From Theodoxus fluviatilis (lineage: Eukaryota > Mollusca > Gastropoda > Cycloneritida > Neritidae): a stretch of 64,000 nt of DNA. Positions 39,300 to 64,000 of this stretch are shown here, piece after piece. The position numbers and the translations under genes were made by a program. Each line of letters begins with the position of its first letter. Position 1 is the stretch's first letter. The notes under the pieces were generated by a model. The model was not told the DNA's origin and searched no databases. It saw only the letters and a list, made by a program, of their open reading frames with translations. The stretch spans positions 1 to 64,000 of the forward strand of contig JAWQFJ010001295.1 of assembly GCA_034096865.1 (NCBI GenBank). The letters are read 5' to 3'.

Positions 39300-40295
39300 G
39301 TGATCTTAATTTAGTCCTTGAATATACATACACACAAAGTCGCATAACAAAAATGCAGACATGGTTAAACATAATGGAAATTCATAGTAACAAAGCCATA
39401 TTAATTTGTTTGATTAAGTAATCTGATTTTGAGGGAGGGGGGGGGGGGGGGGGGGAGAGCGTGCGTGTGCATGTGTGTTTGTATGCATTCCCATACCACT
39501 TGAGCTGCTGCATGCAAACTTGACACACATAATAGTGGTGCCATAATGAAGGTAACAAGCTATCAACCTTTGCTTTTATTTTGTGCTGGAGACTTTCATG
39601 TGGCTGCTATCATTTTTACCTTCATCTCGGTGAATCCGTTTCCGGCCATTACTAGGACAAGCGGTCTATTAAACCTCTGGGCTATAGATCACTTTTTCAA
39701 TGATACAAAGGAGTTTGTTGCACTTATCTGATGATGGCCTTTAGCCAAACATCTCCAGCAACATATTTCTACTTAAACTAGTTAAAGTATATTCTAAATG
39801 ACTGGCAGTAACACACATGCCCCATAGCAAACTGGAGTTAGTTCAAAAGTCTTTTTCCTTCCATGGGACACACTTATCATGTCAGCAGATTTCTCTGGCT
39901 GCTGTTTGCGCAAGATTTGTTTGACTCTCAGGGTATTCTAGTAGTGATTATTTTTCACACAATGAGAAAGGGTAGTGATGGAACCAGCAACAGAAAAGAC
40001 ACACATGTAAATATCATCAGCCAAATTTATTTATTCAACAAAGTCAGTCAACCCACATTGACACAAAGCATAAAAGCATACATAACCAAGTGAATACAAG
40101 CTCAATGCATATCTTTGTCCCAATCAAGACTCTAAACCCCAAGGGAGATACTATTATTAACTGGCAGCTGGCCAGATGGATTGGTTGTCACCAGGCTTTC
40201 AGCACTTCCACAGAGAATGAGCATTATTTGGTAGTCATGCCACCCTGATGCACCCAGTAGGCTCCGTGCAAGGTGGAATCGCCCTTCCTCCAGCA
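39300..40295. other. Unassigned unique DNA
   Basis: No supported gene. A poly-G run at 39436-39456 is the only distinctive feature. Confidence 0.5.
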
Positions 40296-40297
40296 AC

Positions 40298-40435
40298 AGC
40301 CGATGCCCAGCCTGCCCCCACGATGCCCAGCCTGCCCCCACGATGCCCAGCCTGCCCCCACGATGCCCAGCCTGCCCCCACGATGCCCAGCCTGCCCCCA
40401 GGATGCCCAGCCTGCCCCCAGGACTGGAGGTTCTA
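40298..40435. repeat. 20-bp minisatellite, about 6-7 units
   Basis: Unit cgatgcccagcctgccccca (20 bp), nearly identical between units. Short frames across it are not genes. Confidence 0.95.
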
Positions 40436-40439
40436 GTGT

Positions 40440-42040
40440 TGATACGTCCACAGAGTGCAGAGGATGATTGTCCATGGCACTGGGGCACTGAGTCTTGAGT
40501 TGGAACCAAGGTAGACAGAGAGCAATACAACCTTAGTACATTCATTTCCTTTCTTTCGGGCACCACTTTGATTTGCTGCAACTCACTGATGCCCAATGTC
40601 TTGTTCTGTCTTTTTTTCACACAGAAAGGACAAAATCAGACTTTTTGGGGAAACCCCCCCAAAAAAACTCAACAACAACAACCTAAGCTGCTCTTTGTTT
40701 CATGTGTGGATAACTACTTTATGTTATTCGGCATGTCATACACCAAACTGTGCACTTGGTGTCTCACATTGGCAAAATCCAGTAAGTGGTAATACTATAT
40801 GGCACCATTTTATCTAGTTTCCTCAATTGATTCATTTACAGCTTTTATCTGAAGAACAAAAACCATGACCATAACATGGGTTCAATCCCTGAGATGGGAT
40901 CAGGATTTTCTTGCTGTTTCCCTATCGGCGGCTACCCTGCATCATTGCTGTGCGTTGTTGTAAACATTTGTAAGTGTGCATGAATAAGTATGAATGACGC
41001 ACCTTCCCCTCTGTGTGACTGTGTGAATGTTGGTTCAACATCTTTGACATGCAACAACAAAAAATTGTATCAATAGGAGCTTTCTCATCATTCCATCATG
41101 TTTTCTAAATAACATTATACTTTTCCCTATGAAAGAGTTATGACATTGAATTTGATTTCTATTCATAGCACTGTACATACAAATTACATTATACATCAAC
41201 TTTGTCACAGGCAGATCATGTATCACTGGGACAATCCGACATCATGAAACTACAGCTGATATGAAAGTGCATCCTTGTGACCCGACACGGAGTACCTATG
41301 TGCAGTGTACCTAGCATTTCTTTGTCCTCTCTCCAAGCCTCCCAACAATCTCCCTCATGACAGGCATCTCAAGGTCAGGACACCAACAGCAAACTTGTCA
41401 TGACAGTATGCTGTCTGCCCATCATCCAGCAAAAGTATCACTACAACCCTGAAAACAATAGAGCCACTGCACATACTGACCCATAGCATTTTGATGGAAG
41501 TCATACATACATGGCTATGCCCACTGATGAACGCTAATGATATCACCATCAAAAGAAATGAGCGATGCGTACCTTCCATCAATATCCAAAATTTTAAAAG
41601 AAAATCAGCATGAACGGCAGTATTCTTCTAACCGTGATGTCTGACCACTAAAGTCTTCCGAACATAACAAATATTGACAGACTCCTAATGCAATGCGTTG
41701 CTTTCTCCTTGTAGAGACAAAAGCATGGGAAAGTGGATGGATGAGACTGGCACAGTCCATAACATGAGAAATTTGCATAAAGGTCACAGAGCATTTCTCT
41801 CAAAGCACACTGCTGACTAAATTCCCCACAGCAGGGATCCAGTGCACATGGGACAATCCTATGTGTTGTGAGCCTCTGCTGGAAAAAGATAAATCCATCC
41901 AAAGTATGCCAACACTATCACATCCAAGTACCTAAGAGACCAAGAGGACCTGACATCCTCAGGATAGAACCTTTCCCAAACAATTATTGACAAATATCCC
42001 TCTGCCATGTGTCTTGGATATTAGTAACTACAAAAATATT
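40440..42040. other. Unassigned unique DNA
   Basis: AT-rich, no supported gene, no recognised repeat. Confidence 0.5.
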
Positions 42041-42044
42041 ATGC

Positions 42045-42355
42045 ATTGCTCAAGCCCGTTTGCAAAAGGAGGAGGGTTGGGCGTGAGGCTAGCAACCACA
42101 CCCTGGAAAAGCTCTTTGCTACAGAAACCAACACTGCAAAGGAAACCTCAGATGATCAAGGGATACGACCCGGGGGAGAGTGTATGAAGCGGACCAACCA
42201 AACCCGAGAGGGAGTTGACTCGCCCCGATGAACCTTCTCTTCCCCAAGACCGTGACCGGATGACCTGGGGAGAGGCGAAGAGGGCAGCCCAAGACAGACA
42301 GAGGTGGAGACTTGCAGTGAAGGCCCTGTGCTCCGACCGGAGCGAAGAGGACTAA
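42045..42355 (+). mobile_element. RTE-type LINE 3' remnant
   Basis: The end reads MTWGEAKRAAQDRQRWRLAV then KALCSDRSEED and TAA (42353-42355). TWGEAxxxAxDRxxWR followed by ALCxxRxEED-stop is characteristic of the C-terminus of RTE-clade LINE proteins. Upstream sequence is in other frames with stops, so this is a degraded piece. Confidence 0.7.
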
Positions 42356-42732
42356 GTCAAGTAGTCAATTGAGAAAAGCATTGCAAACAAAAGTATAGTG
42401 AAATACACAAACACATGCTATTTCCAGCACAACATACAACCAAAGCCGCACAATGCCTCCCTCATCAGCTGGAACTGCTGGCTGTGGGGCCTTCCACTTT
42501 CAATTCCAGTCAACATCTTAGGTGACCAAGCCACTAACACCCTTGGACAATGATCAGCTTTGGAGTAGTCTCTCTTTCATATTCCACATTCTCCAAGCAG
42601 ACAGCCAAAGTCATCTCGTCCCTGGCAATGAACATGGCAAATAGTTCCATTCCATACTTTGCTTATTTCTAGCAGCCTTCATGAGATAGATGGCCACCCA
42701 ACATAATTGCATGCTGAAGCCAAAACCCATAA

Positions 42733-43353
42733 CAGGGCCGGATCTAGGGGGGGTGCTGGGGGTGCTCGAGCACCCCCCCCCCCAAAAAAAAAAAAAAAAA
42801 AAAAAACCTCCGTGGCAGCCGGGAGTTGGGGGAAGGAGGGAGGGGGGGGGGGTGGTTGCTCAAATATGTTGATCTACTTCCCACCTCATCGGATATCGGC
42901 ACACTTTGCTTGGTAGCAGAGACAGTATAGTTAGTAAAAAGCTTGGGAAGGAGGGGGGGGGGGGGGGCTAAAAGATGCTGGGCCCAGATGCTGTACTACT
43001 CTCCACTTGGTATAAGCACACTCTACTTGGCAGCCAAGGTAGCTGGGGAGGGAGGGGGGGGGGGTGCTGCTATAATTAAGATGCCTTCCTTTTGCTACTC
43101 GCACAGACAAATCAAACCCGGGCAGAGACAGGAAGAATCTGTGACCAAACAAAAACTCTTGGAAATGACCGCACTGCCAGATTGCACAGATTTGCACCAT
43201 TTTTCTCAAAATTTTCCGGGGGGGCATGCCCCCGGACCCCCCTAGAGGGGCGTGCCTGCTTCGCAGGCACGCACTCGTGGCTTCGCCACTTCGATGAGAA
43301 GACCCTAAAACAATTTTAAGCACCCCCCCTCAAAAAACTTTGATCCGGCCCTG
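42733..43353. mobile_element. 621-bp hAT-like non-autonomous transposon
   Basis: Perfect 12-bp inverted ends CAGGGCCGGATC (42733-42744; complement at 43342-43353) and CATAA on both outer sides (42728-42732, 43354-43358). CAGGG ends suggest hAT, some of which make 5-bp duplications; this is inference. The interior has G/C homopolymers, two related segments (both with gcacact), and perfect hairpins at 43220-43233, 43250-43272 and 43277-43289. Confidence 0.8.
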
Positions 43354-43359
43354 CATAAG

Positions 43360-43950
43360 TAACCAAACAAAATACCGTGCATATGGTTAAACATGATGAA
43401 GTAATGGCGCTGAAACATCCTGTCCACATATAAATGTGGCATTCACCTTGCATAAAATGTGGCATTCACCTTGCGTAAAATGTGGCTTTTGCCTGCGTAA
43501 ACTAGCATGTTGGCAAAATCATGCAGAGACACAATGAGCATCCATGTTCATCTTCTCTGTATTTCATATTGTCCAAATATAACTGTAGTTGTGAACCTCT
43601 GGTCTCAGAAACAAGCCTCTCATTCGTTACATGGAGAACATTTAGATGTACATGTACTGGCAATTGGAATGATATGCTGCTGGGATAGCAAGGAAATTTT
43701 CATACTAAAATGAGTCCCAAACTGAGAAACAATGTCAACCCAATTGGTAACAAGAGTGAAATTCATAATCAAGCAAAATTATTTTTTTTTTTTTTAAGTA
43801 CACAATTTTTCCTTCTTTGAGCAACTGCAGAGAAGAAAAGCTACTTGGTACTTGGGATTGATAAGTATGAGAATGTAGATGACACTGAAGATGGTATTAT
43901 TTATATGAATACTTTGACACTATTATATGAGGGGGTGTAGAATTTCTTTG
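43360..43950. other. Unassigned DNA
   Basis: A short triplicated phrase aaaatgtggcattcacctt (43433-43490) is seen; nothing else is recognised. Confidence 0.4.
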
Positions 43951-43953
43951 CTT

Positions 43954-44324
43954 GTGTCATATCCTAGACCGTAGAGTATCCTAAAATGTAGAGCGTGACC
44001 TACTTGCATATTATTAACATGACAAAATATGGGTTTTCATCATTTTTTTTTCACCTTATTACCTGATCAAATGGTACTTTCCTCTAGAAATGCTTGCATA
44101 ATCACACGCAGCAAAGACAACAATCTTTGGGTCCGAGATTTCATACAACGCTCACCGTTACAACCGATTAATCACAGTTAAGATAACAAGAGTAGGCGGG
44201 GGAAAGTCATCTCTGCGGGGCATTGTCCAATAACAAGATTTGGCTGGTGAACACGTCATGTTAATAATATGCAAGTAGGTCACGCTCTACGTTTTAGGAT
44301 AATCTACGGTCTAGGATATGACAC
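43954..44324. mobile_element. 371-bp MITE with 70-bp inverted repeats
   Basis: Arms 43954-44023 and 44255-44324 are inverted copies with only a few mismatches, starting GTGTCATATCCTAGACCG and ending ttattaacatgac. The central 230 bp is unique. The target-site duplication is unclear (possible ttgc). Confidence 0.9.
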
Positions 44325-44549
44325 TTGCACTGGTGAGTAGAGAAAGTCCCGTCTGCAGCCAGGGTGCCGATAGAATGGCAGCACCTCAACCACGGTCCAC
44401 ACTTCCAGACCTCCTATGGCTGCCATCATCCTCTGCTCCTTGTCCACTCATGATTCCCCTCCCATTAACTCTCGCTGCTCTCTAGCAAACCTCAAAATGA
44501 CCTGACTATACGCATGACTGTTCACAGCACTCCAAAATCATAGTGTAAA

Positions 44550-44837
44550 AAGGTAAAGGAAAAGGTGTGATTTTATATAACGACTTTCCACCATTGATCG
44601 GTGCTCAAACCGCTTTACACTTTACCCCCTGATCATTGGGCATCTTGATCAATCCTCACTGGTACCTCACAACAAACATAGTGACAGACATTTAAGACGC
44701 ACAGTCAGGTACCAGCACCAACTCCGCTCCCTGGGGAGTATTCCAACCCGATGCTGGCGCTTGGCCGCATACAAGGGTTAATCGCACTACATTTTGCCAA
44801 CACTGCCCTCACAGGTACCCGGTTTTACTTCTGGGTG
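44550..44837 (-). mobile_element. SINE S2, 5'-truncated copy
   Basis: Matches the body and tail of the S2 copy at 58451-58860 almost base for base, but stops before the tRNA-like head. Confidence 0.9.
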
Positions 44838-45179
44838 TTCCTTAGAATTAGATTCCATCCTCACTGCTTCCAATAGATGCTTGCCAAAATGCAATCAACA
44901 TGTATCAAATTAGGTAGTGTCACAATAATACCATAAGAAAAATCATGCAATTTAGGTGTCATCTTCCACGGCAAACTTGATCTCACTGAATGCATCATAT
45001 CAGTGTGTCAGTAATTCATGTACTAACTGCACACATTGTCAAAATAAGTCAATGTGGACAGACAATGTTGCAAATGAAGCAGCCCATTCTGTTATCAGCT
45101 GGTTGGGTGACAATTCTCCCTGACTGGCTGCAACTCACGCAGAAATGGCTGCCAGTGCCAGTATGATGGAAAGAGTGAA

Positions 45180-45532
45180 GAAGACAGCTTGCCTTCCTCC
45201 AGGGGTACAAGAGCTGCACTGGCTCCCTGTTCACCACGGCATTGCACTTGTGTACAAGCCTGAATGAGGAGAACACACCATCCTACCTCTGATGTGACTG
45301 AGGTCTACAAGGATTGCACTTGTGTACAAGCCTGAATGAGGAGAACACACCATCCTACCTCTGATGTGACTGAGGTCTACAAGCATTGCACTTGTGTACA
45401 AGCCTGAATGAGGAGAACACACCATCCTACCTCTGATGTGACTGAGGTCTACAAGCATTGCACTTGTGTACAAGCCTGAATGAGGAGAACACACCATCCT
45501 ACCTCTGATGTGACTGAGGTCTACAAGCCAGC
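45180..45532 (+). repeat. LINE scrap with four 72-bp tandem units
   Basis: 45205-45260 reads VQELHWLPVHHGIALVYKPE, a motif common near the end of CR1/jockey-like LINE ORFs. The last part plus adjoining DNA (from attgcacttgtgtacaag) is then repeated four times at exactly 72 bp, in frame. The repeats are near-identical, so amplification is recent. Confidence 0.75.
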
Positions 45533-48379
45533 CTGGCCTCTTAGATCATCTCAGAGTATTCTCACAGATGGTAAGAACTGCTCCATGTGCTCATATCTTT
45601 TGTTTCCGATGTTAAATTCATTTCCCACCTGTGTTAAGCAGTGAAGAGCAGCATATTTGCTAGATTCTGGCACTGTAAAATGAAAGACACACATTACTGT
45701 CACTTGCAGCCAAAGCTGACCAGTGCCCCCCTCATCAGCTGGAAGCCCTGCCTGCCGGGCTCTCGCTCCAGGTCTGCTCCAGCAGCTCAGCCATGGCTGC
45801 CCCCAAGCAATGAAAGCTACTGGGAGGTTTCAAAAGAGGGCCAGATCATTTTGATATGACTATGCTTTCAGACCTCCCTGCAAGATAGCCCAAGCCATGT
45901 ACAGTTATGAACTGGTCTGCTCATCCCATGTCCAACCCCAAGAAACGTCATTACACTTATCTACCAAACTAAAAATCAACACTACCTCTCCCCTCACTTA
46001 CCAAATCTTCTGGCAAGAAGATTTAAGAAAGTCTTACATATTGTCAGAATCTGCTCAGAAAATGACATCCATCACAATCCCCATGACATCATCCATGACA
46101 TATGTCAGTCTCTCTTCCCCTGGCTCATCCTACTTGAGGAGATCTGACCCTCCAAACCTTCCTTGACTGTGCCAATTGTTCCTCCTCCTTTGCCCTTTCA
46201 AGCTAACTTATCTTGCACTGTTCTTTGTTATGTTACCTTGTGTTTCATTTTTGTGTTGTTTTGTTACAAGAAGGATGAGAGCCTTTTTTCTCTTTTGTTC
46301 CAAATGTTTCGATTTTGCATGGTGAGACTTTTCATTCTTGTTTCCAACTGTGGGGTTTGTTGTCCTACGTTTGGGAACTCATTGACAGAAAAACCTATGC
46401 AACAGTCACACTGGTTCTTATCTACCAATGTGCATCTTCTGCAAGTGTCAGGTTAGCAAAATATGGTCAAGCAAATAAGCAGTCTTTTCAACACAAATTC
46501 TCATTTCACTTGCTAACATACGAAGGAATCTACTTGCTTTATGTACCTATTTTTGATAGCAAAATGGACACACATGTACAAGTCTGTACGTGCTAAGCAT
46601 TTGTGCTGGCTTTTGAATAGAAAAGACAAAGACACAAGTCTAATCTTTTAAATGACAATCAACATCAACTAGAGTAAAATTACATTATTTTCCAAGAGAT
46701 ATGTAAGCAATGCAAGGAATGATATACCATTAAAGACAGCCAACATTTAATTGAGTATGAACTTCTTCTATGGAGCCCAAACCTAACGGAATCAATTCCT
46801 CTCTTTCGATAAAACTATTTTTCCTTCTTGAATAAATCAAGGATCATTGCTGGCGTTACTTTTCCCAGAGACCCTCCAAAGTTGTCATATCCCGTATCAC
46901 ACTCCTCATCCAACAATACTCTAACAACAAATAACAGTATGGATTTAGCACAACAACACTCTGCACCACATAACTCCAATGGGAAATTCTCTCATATACA
47001 AAACAACAGTACTACAAATGCCAACCATCACATTAAAAGCACATCAACAACCTGAACAACCTTGTCCAAAAATACCAAAATGGAAAACAGTACACACAAG
47101 TAAGGGTCATCAGGAATACTTTGCCAGAATGAAGAGTGCAACCCCCCCAAAACAAATCAACAACAACTTCTGTTCATTATTTTCAATGTGCCCCATGATT
47201 AAGCAAGTTAACATCAAACGATAAAATTAATAGGCATGTAAAACATATTGGTTTTGTTCACTTAATAGCATTTCCAATGTACCTTGATGTGGTAGTTTTG
47301 TTGAGCACTACATGTGTGTTCAAAGTCAAACAGCAAAAGCCAAATGGAGTGACAGTTTGAGACCATGCATTTTTCTCAGTCAATGGACCTGAGAGAGGGA
47401 TAGAAGATCACCACTACTGCTCTTTCCCTATGTTCACAGCTACACGTGACATCACCTGCCCCTGCTGTGATCATGGGAAGCCTTTGTTGTCCCAGGCAAC
47501 AGCTATATCTCCAGCTGAAGGGACCATTTTGCTCTTCCCCATTGGTTATCCACAGTCCATGTACCCCCACTGCCCTGCTCTTTCCAGTGGGGACTGCTGT
47601 CTGATGACCACAGCCACTTGTGTCAGGGTTAGGGTTGGATAGTGGCATCAGTCATCACACAGCAGTCCCAACAAAGCAGACTGGCATTGGAACCTCTGGA
47701 GAGAGATTCACTTCAAGAGACATGTTTACTTTTAACATTCATCCTAATGCTAATCATGAACAATTATCAATTAAATAAAGACGGAAATACGCATGTTCTC
47801 CAGACTATCTTCAGCCGGAGGAGATCTGTCTGTGGCCTTACTGGAGTAAAGCTCCATTCAGAAAGGTTGCTGCAGAGCGTTGGTTTCACACAGTGACTAT
47901 TTAGCACCTCCTTCCTTCAAAATGGAACCCAAGCACACTTCAATGCATGCACAGCATTACAAATGTGCATTTTCTATCAGATGAAAACCATGACTTTCAT
48001 GACACTATTCTTTTTTTTTACTATCATGGTGGCATATATACAACTAGTAAAACAATTAACTTAATACCTATGTAAAATATTTGATCAACGGGTTAACTAA
48101 AAATAGATATTAATTTTAAAACCAAGTTCACTGAACTGTCTTCTTTCAGAACAACAAATTACTGATTTTCACAGAAAAATGCATGGATGACTAACAGATG
48201 CCCTTTGCTGTTTTTTGTAGAGAGAGAAAAAAAGGAAAAAGATATGGCAATTTTCTGGATTGATTTAGTTGGCAGGGCCTACCAAACAGGAGAGAACATG
48301 GCAACAGATCCAGCCTTTTGCAACAAAGCTCTCCTCTGCAGGCAGTCCTGACTGAGGCCAGCCCACACCAACCTGCCCC
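45533..48379. other. Unassigned unique DNA
   Basis: No gene is supported. One short telomere-like stretch, agggttagggtt, lies at 47624-47635. Confidence 0.5.
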
Positions 48380-48696
48380 CAGCACACAGCCCCCCCACCA
48401 GTCCTGTGCTGGCAGAGATGCTGACCTGGAGCCACTGCCAGGCACACAGCCCCCCCCCCCCACCAGTCCTGTGCTGGCAGGGATGCTGACCTGGAGCCAC
48501 TGCCAGGCACACAGCCCCCCCACCAGTCCTGTGCTGGCAGGGATGCTGACCTGGAGCCACTGCCAGGCACACAGCCCCCCCACCAGTCCTGTGCTGGCAG
48601 GGATGCTGACCTGGAGCCACTGCCAGGCACACAGCCCCCCCACCAGTCCTGTGCTGGCAGGGATGCTGACCTGGAGCCACTGCCAGGCACACAGCC
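48380..48696. repeat. 60-bp minisatellite, about 5 units
   Basis: Unit: accagtcctgtgctggcagg, gatgctgacctggagccact, gccaggcacacagccccccc. Units are almost identical except for a longer C-run in one. Each frame is open because 60 is a multiple of three; no evidence of coding. Confidence 0.95.
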
Positions 48697-49815
48697 GCAG
48701 AGAAGGAGACTGCTCAGTTCTTGCCAAAAGCCAGGTTGCTACTGGGATCAGGGAGAGGCCAGCCCGCAGGTACAGCCACCTCTCCACTCCGGCTGCCTCC
48801 ACTCAGAAACAAACAGGGCCAGAGTTGGGCAGTCGCTGGAACTGGTCCTCTCCAGTGAGACTAGTAAAGAAACTCAGGTGAACAGTCAACTGACAGATAT
48901 TTCCTTCCATCAAACCAGGAAGAGCAGCGGTAAATCCCCAACGGCAGAAGCAGCTGGCATTATGAGCTGTGAACAAGTACAAGAATGTACCAAGAGCCGC
49001 AGTTCTCTAACACTGTGCCAGAACAGGTAAGAATTTTCTTCTGCAGTGCAGATTTGCTTTAGGGTCTCTTACAGCAATTTCATTTTAATCTGGTCTCAAG
49101 GGGTCTGTTCATTAATGCAGCTTTCCATAACAATGTCACTACCTTCAACTAGAAAATTGCATCCTGCAGCCCCAAAACTGTGTAAGCTGCCATATGCATC
49201 AAGTTCCTCAAGGAATGGAAGATTTCAAGCTGGTGCACATCCTCTGCATTGCTTGAAGATAAAGGCATCTTTGTGAGAAAAAAAACTTTCAAATATGGAC
49301 TAGAATTAGAAACATTCTTCATGATATATTTTTCTTTAACAGAGGGTTATTTACTAATGGATGAGCATTTAATAAGATATAATGTGATGACATAAATAAA
49401 TTACCCAAACTCCAGACTACAGAACTATGAATCTCAAAAAGCAGGGGATGCCTTTGAGCACACGATGGTAAGCACATCACTTCATGAAATATCTCAATTC
49501 AATTGTCTCACCCAGTCTTTAGAGGATAATCCTCTGGCAGACTCACTGTAATGCTGTCCTCCCAAACTGAATGGAAAAGTTCACGCAGGCACCACGAATT
49601 CTCTCACAAGCAAGTTGTCATCCCACACTTAAGACTCATTCAGCTAATGACTGTAAAACTTGTGAAAACACACTTTTGGGAACAAGTCAGACCAAACAGA
49701 TGTCTTTTCACGGAGACCTGATGGCTTCCTCTGATCACATGCTCCCCACATGAAAAGTCTGTCTGCATGGGACTCACTGAGACGCTGCACACACAGGAGT
49801 TGTGGAGACGGAGAA

Positions 49816-63342
<13,527 letters not shown>

Positions 63343-64000
63343 CTAGGCAATGAATGATAAACAGAGGTAGTCAATGTGCTGCGTGCACAAGGTGCCATGC
63401 TCACTCAAAACAGTGTGACAGCAGTTTCTGCTCCGAAGGACAAATGAATGTAACATCCACCCAACCACCCCCCACCCGCCCCAAAAAGAGATACTCAACA
63501 ACAATGACAACATCAAAAGCAGTAAACATCTTGCCATTTCAATTCATCTGTTTAACATTGGCACTGAAGTTATACATGTCAATGATTATAATTAATATGC
63601 AAACTCAATCTATGATCACTTTGGACAAGGATAAAAATTTCATTTTCATGCCAAGTGGCAAGAAACTTCCAAAGGGGCATGGCAACAGACAGTCTTCAGA
63701 GGAACAGCCCCTGGCAACAAGTGTTTCGGCCCTTAACACACTCTGACAAAATTCCTTATGAAACTTCCTGAAATGTTTTTATTGTCATGCTTAAACACAA
63801 GTATTAGCAGAGATATGAGTGAACAAATACATGTATATCAACAGCTCATAATTTTGAAAAACTATTCATGCATAATTGATATGGCCTCTAACACTTGACT
63901 TCAAATCACATTTCTTTCAGGCCTGCTACAAATGATTGTCAAAATGCAGAAAAACTTTAAAAAAAAACACCTCTGATGTGCAACTTCAAAACAATTTTCA
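63343..64000 (-). other. GALNT intron, no exon seen
   Basis: The preceding catalytic-domain exon (expected to end in a phase-2 codon) is not found up to the window edge, so it must lie further right. Confidence 0.6.

Noticed and set aside
47399..47642. 70-codon Cys-rich frame
   Set aside because: No splice signals, no domain, and ends in a telomere-like run; no support as a gene.

Overview
The window is eukaryotic nuclear DNA, most likely from a marine mollusc and probably a gastropod. The evidence is intron-containing alpha-tubulin and mucin-type O-glycosylation genes, very high density of short interspersed elements and microsatellites, and SINE and LINE tails of a style I associate with molluscs. 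The taxonomic call is inference. No bacterial or viral gene is visible.

Layout. At 1-4367 lies the 3' part of an alpha-tubulin gene (copy A) with a one-base frameshift; its last intron carries a nested pair of mobile elements. Just downstream (4958-5170) is a much older tubulin exon relic. From about 5.2 to 33 kb there is no convincing intact host gene: a Penelope-like fragment, non-LTR LINE pieces, a 1.6-kb transposon that splits a SINE, a 5.8-kb 31-bp minisatellite interrupted by a retroposon, an element full of AGGTCA half-sites, a 19-unit satellite beside a three-N gap, and a doubtful low-confidence gene at 26.5-29.1 kb. At 33.3-37.4 kb is a complete alpha-tubulin gene (copy B; four coding exons, 451 aa, TATA box, poly(A) signal), with a LINE 3' tail inserted just upstream of its promoter. 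From 37.4 to 49.8 kb come more SINEs, LINE ends, two inverted-repeat transposons and small tandem repeats. From 63342 down to 49816 the minus strand encodes the last seven exons of a polypeptide N-acetylgalactosaminyltransferase (end of the catalytic domain plus the ricin-type lectin domain); the 5' exons lie beyond the right edge.

The two tubulin copies are same-strand paralogues, so the locus is a tubulin cluster where one copy is intact, one is possibly dying and one is nearly erased. The GalNAc-transferase is functionally unrelated. The most informative part of the window is its mobile-element record: several insertions can be dated relative to each other from target-site duplications and nesting, and several sit directly on or beside splice sites. 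I did not find a coherent new multi-gene system. The best candidates for undescribed biology are the unclassified transposon families and the SINE/splice-site contacts.
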